This document shows positions 60,389 through 64,000 of a DNA stretch of 64,000 bases, piece after piece (position 1 is the stretch's first letter; the number at the start of each line of letters is the position of its first letter). The notes beneath the pieces are model-generated. The model was given only the letters and a program-made list of their open reading frames with translations, was not told where the DNA came from and did no database searches. Location of the stretch: assembly GCA_020740775.1 (NCBI GenBank), contig JAHEWK010000009.1, positions 2,356,001 to 2,420,000 of the forward strand. The letters are read 5' to 3'. This stretch comes from Ilyonectria destructans. Its lineage: Eukaryota > Ascomycota > Sordariomycetes > Hypocreales > Nectriaceae. Made by a program: the position numbers and the translations under genes.

Positions 60389-62393
60389 TCAGCCAGCGGC
60401 ATTTCTCGCCTCCGCTTCCATGACAGCCTTTCGCCAATCTGTCATGAGCAAAAAGCCATACTCAATAATTGAGACACTATACCCACTGTCAGTTGATCCC
60501 CAGCTACCGAGACACTGGAATGTAGAACTTACAGAATAAGCCCAATGGTGACACCTATCCACAGGCCTTCGATTTTCATGTCGAGCACAAAGGCCAAGTA
60601 CAGAGAGATAGGTAGAGAAACGAGATAGTACGAAACCAAGTTGGCTGGCCCACCAATCTCCTGTTTGCCAATGCCTCGCAGCAATCCATGCGCTGCCACG
60701 CTAAGTCCGTCAACGAATGTCATGACGGCAACGAGTGGCAAGACGAGGGAGACGAGGGTAGCTAAAGCGTCGTCGTCGGTGAATATGAATGGTAGTCGAT
60801 ATTGAAACGTCATGTACATGCTAAAATTTGCAAAAGTGCACATGCAAGATGAGGCGATAGCCTGTGTTGGTTAGAATCAATATCTCCCCAACCAAGTTCG
60901 AGTCACGGAGTATGGACTATAACTTACCACCCTGGCAGCGACTTTTGCATCACTGACCCGTCCAGCGCCAATAAGGGTTGCCACCCTTGTGGATGCAGCA
61001 ATTGAGACAGGGAAAGGAAGTTGGTACGAGATCGTCGCGAGGGTAATCAAAATGCTCTGCGCGGCGAGATATTCTGTACCAAATCGACTCGAGATGACTG
61101 TCATGATCTCGAAAGCAAGCCATTCAGCTTCCACCATGATCATGCCTGGAACAGCTAGGCGAATCATCACCCACCAATTAGTAAGAGCTCGCTTGCTAAA
61201 ACCTCCCCAGCACTCGGAGCCGTCAAAGAGCTTAGTATAAAGAACGAGAAGTATGGGCAGCAATGTCCTTGTAAGAACAACAGATATCGGGGCACCTATA
61301 AACCCCAGTTCGAGCTTCCACACTAGCAGCCACTGTAGCATAGCATTAACAGGTGCTCCTATGAGAAGAACATAAGTCGTTGCTCTGAAAAGCCCTTGAG
61401 CTTGAAGAAACCGCTTGCCAGTTTCGAAGAAGGCATATCCTGGAAGAGCAAAGATCAGAATGTGGAGATATGTACTAGCCAGGCGGGCAATATCGGCGTC
61501 GTGGACGAGGTTCATGATGATATACTCGGAATTGAGCCATAATAAAGCTATCAGGACCGACAGACATAGGAGGAAGAGGGTCATTCGTTGACAGTAAAGT
61601 CCGACGAGGTGCTTATTTCCGGATCCGTAAGCTTGGGAGCACAGAGTATCCAAGCTTGTAGCTAGGCCTTGAAACACTGCAAAACACGAGATCGATGCTG
61701 ACATGTTGGCCACTATGTATAGGATTAGCACCAGATACAACAGCTGTAGGGATCAACGGACAGGAAACAGCTCCCAATTCGATCTTGCCAAGCCTCCCTA
61801 CAGCGATGATGCTTGATATGTCAATGAAGTACTGGAGGAGAAATGTTACGATGAGGGGCGCTGCGTGTGAGGCGAGGACTTTGGCCTCATGTTGCCAAGT
61901 AACGCCGGTTTCATCGATTACTGTTATTTAGCCCAGTTGTGACTCGATGTAATCCTCAGTAATGTTTGCAATTGACACAACGCCATGGGCAGCATCGGAT
62001 CCCAAAAGAGGAGAAGTCTCGGCCAGCCCATGTGAAATACTTGTGGTATCCTCGTTGCGAGAACTGGCGCGGAAGAATAATCGGTAAATACGAGCCGCTA
62101 GGCCTCGGTGTTTCTTTTCGTCACGATGTTGAAGAGGCGGGGTATAGGAACTTGACCATGATTCATCAGTTTTCTAAATTCATCTAGCTCGAGGAAGTCG
62201 ATACTTACACGAGTTGGTGGCTGACACCAGTCTTCGCGGGTGCATGCGAAGCCGGGGAAGTTCGACGACCTCTGGCGCGAGTGGTTCGTGCCGGTGTAGG
62301 ACATTCATTTTCGGAAGAACATTTCGAGTCGTCCTCCGAGAATACAGCCTCCTCGTCTGCTCGGGACTGGTAGATGGGATGGCTGGTAGGCAT
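60389..62393 (-). pseudogene. MATE-family efflux transporter with one nonsense codon
   Basis: Exons on the minus strand are 62393..62209, 62150..61762, 61712..60928, 60861..60533 and 60476..60389, giving 592 codons. The polar N-terminus (MPTSHPIYQSRADEEA) leads to SETSPLLG-type sequence, then TWQHEAKVLASHAAPLIVTFLLQYF and GRLGKIELGAVSLANM. Next are GLATSLDTLCSQAYGSG, ALPGYAFFETGKRFLQAQG and FGTEYLAAQS, and the C-terminus ends MTDWRKAVMEAEARNAAG. The pattern matches fungal 12-TM MATE exporters. A TAA at 61930..61928 (codon 136, ahead of TM1) interrupts the frame; CAA would fit. No intron arrangement I could find removes it. Intron 61713..61761 uses a weak GTCCGT donor. All other residues look intact, so the lesion may be recent, strain-specific or a base-call error. 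Confidence 0.8.
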
Positions 62394-64000
62394 TGGCTAT
62401 CGTCCAGGTCCGGATTCGTCCGTCCGTCGAGGATCCATCGTTCTGATGAGGAAGTTCGGGCTGGGAAGTACACGGCTTCAAGTCTCAAGGACAACAAGTT
62501 AATTCCCGACGATGAGGAATTCAGAACCAAGGAAGGGACGTAGAGAATAAGCAACTTGACGCAAGATGACTTGTTCCCCAAAGCCGATGGAGAATGGACT
62601 CGAGTATTGATTTTACCTTTGTCTCAGCCCAAGAATCGCACTGCACTACGTAGTAGAAACTCCGTAAACCCGGACCTATTGGCGTACAGGCCCGTACCAC
62701 CCTCTTCCTGCCATCGCGTAACTGCACTACACATGCAGAGAAATGCATGTCTATGATCTCCATACGAAGATCTGCAATTAGCGAGAAAACAACTGAGAGA
62801 CGGGAAGCCCTTTCTGGTAAGACATTTCAGTGGTGCTCTGAATAGTACAGGGTACTTGCAGCCCAACTTCCTAGAACGAGTAGTAATGTTCCCTTGTTTC
62901 GTTTATTATTGATGGACCTTGCCTATACTCATACAGCTATCTACGATGATTTTTCCCTCACTCTGAAAGATCATGTAACATGCGAGTGAACAGCGCGGTA
63001 AGCGTGACAAAACGGCAGGCCGGTCTCAGTTGGTGAATCAGGACTGTGGCTGCCTGACTCTGGGACTATAAAATGGAAACATGTCCGAGGTCTGTAACCA
63101 ACACACAAGACACACCGGATCTACTGATCAAGCCGAGGTGGTCACTCTATGAAGCTTGGTGCAGCAGATTTCTGACCACCCAACCAGTACATCCATTCAC
63201 AGTCCGAGATAGTTCGCCACAGTCCGCCACCGTCCGTCATAGTTCCTCAATGTCCGAGAGCCCGAGAGAGTACATAATAAATTTCTCTCCCCCGTTTCTC
63301 CTACAAGAAACTCAGCAAGTTCCGGTTTATTCCAATCGAACTGCAATAGTCATAAAGCTGCTGCGCCAGCCTTCGTATTGATATTTCCGGGATGCTTCTA
63401 TGTGTAGGATTTCTCCGCCGAAGGGGAAAGATACACGGTAAGCAGAACACAAAAAAGAGATGGATCAGATCCCTTAATATGCACTATAAATGCGGCCAAT
63501 TGGAGTACTTTTGTGTTGTGTGACAATTCTTATCTCGCATGCATTTATTACGTACGCGTTGCACTTTCAAAGATTTGCTTACGGCGGCAGTTCGGCTCTG
63601 AACACGGGACCGAGTGCGACGCATCAGTAGCTTGGTCTCGAACGTCAATTTGTATCTCGACGGATGACGTGCATGCTCGGTGGGCTGTTCAGTTGAGGGC
63701 TAGAAATGTCCCCGCTTTGATGTAGCTTCATAGATTCACAACTTCGAATGGCTGAGACGACGGCTCAGGCTAGCCGTGGGAAAGACGGCTCGGTGGCTTC
63801 GCGTGATACATGTCCCGCCGGGTTTCCATTGTTCGCCACCCATGTTGCGACATCGATTGGCCGTGCTCTTCTTATATCGGAATTGACCGCAGCTGAGCAG
63901 TTCTAGGCGCAGCCACACCGTAAACTTCCCGACGTGGTGCGTCAAAGAGTGGAAGTGAAATGTCTAGTTGTGATAGGTTACGATTGAAGGCTGGAGAAGG
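62394..64000. other. Intergenic to window end
   Basis: Upstream of the MATE gene. A short GTCCG-based repeat occurs at 63200..63265. No gene is recognised in the rest; a minus-strand frame at 63736..63945 has no marks. Confidence 0.5.
63200..63265 (+). repeat. Short imperfect GTCCGNNA repeat
   Basis: About five spaced units of AGTCCGAGA/AGTTCGCCAC/AGTCCGCCAC/CGTCCGTCAT/TGTCCGAGA follow each other at 10-14-base intervals. Confidence 0.4.

Overview
The window looks like nuclear DNA of a filamentous ascomycete, most likely a Sordariomycete; Hypocreales is a guess. The evidence is gene families (HET domain, PNP-NACHT NLR, fungal rhodopsin-like 7TM, LaeA-like methyltransferase, G1 glutamic protease, GH71 and GH115 hydrolases) and many short GT-AG introns of about 45-120 nt with CTAAC/CTGAC-like branch sites. 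AT-rich islands and premature stops of the C-to-T/G-to-A kind suggest past repeat-induced point mutation (RIP). No rRNA, CRISPR array or intact transposon was seen. Exon boundaries were worked out by hand from splice signals, frame and family expectations.

Layout. 1-1200: HET-domain gene leaving the window. 2.5-3.8 kb: rhodopsin-like membrane protein. 5.2-6.8 kb: secreted type-B carboxylesterase, followed by a degenerate minisatellite and an AT-rich island. 9.4-10.3 kb: G1 glutamic peptidase. 12.8 kb: tRNA-Tyr with an intron. 13.1-14.4 kb: DUF2156 (aminoacyl-tRNA transferase fold) protein. 15.7-18.6 kb: large AAA+ ATPase whose N-terminus copies the histone H3 tail. 20.5-23.7 kb: GH115 alpha-glucuronidase. 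24.2-24.8 kb: Cys-rich GPI-type protein. 27.6-34.5 kb: two secreted or membrane surface proteins mixed with a broken 2-hydroxychromene-2-carboxylate isomerase and a P450 remnant. 35.5-38.6 kb: LaeA-like methyltransferase and DUF4419 protein. 39.8-45.6 kb: a 1,724-residue protein joining a GH71 alpha-1,3-glucanase to a complete subtilisin. 45.7-47.3 kb: wrecked dienelactone hydrolase and MFS genes. 47.9-49.9 kb: second carboxylesterase. 50-54.2 kb: gene-free, AT-rich, repeat-bearing island. 54.2-56.9 kb: HNH and PNP-NACHT remnants. 59.2 kb: DUF7053-like protein. 60.4-62.4 kb: MATE transporter with one nonsense codon. The rest is gene-poor.

How the genes fit together. Intact genes favour extracellular breakdown of cell-wall and plant polymers (GH71-S8, GH115, G1 peptidase, two esterases) plus surface proteins. 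A second layer is self/non-self recognition (HET, PNP-NACHT). A third layer is decay: six loci between 27.5 and 62.4 kb carry stops, frameshifts or deletions, and several of the lost functions (HCCA isomerase, P450, dienelactone hydrolase, transporters) would suit a dismantled aromatic-catabolism set. The most novel object is the GH71-subtilisin fusion: its catalytic triad is intact, and dibasic sites suggest it is cut into separate enzymes.
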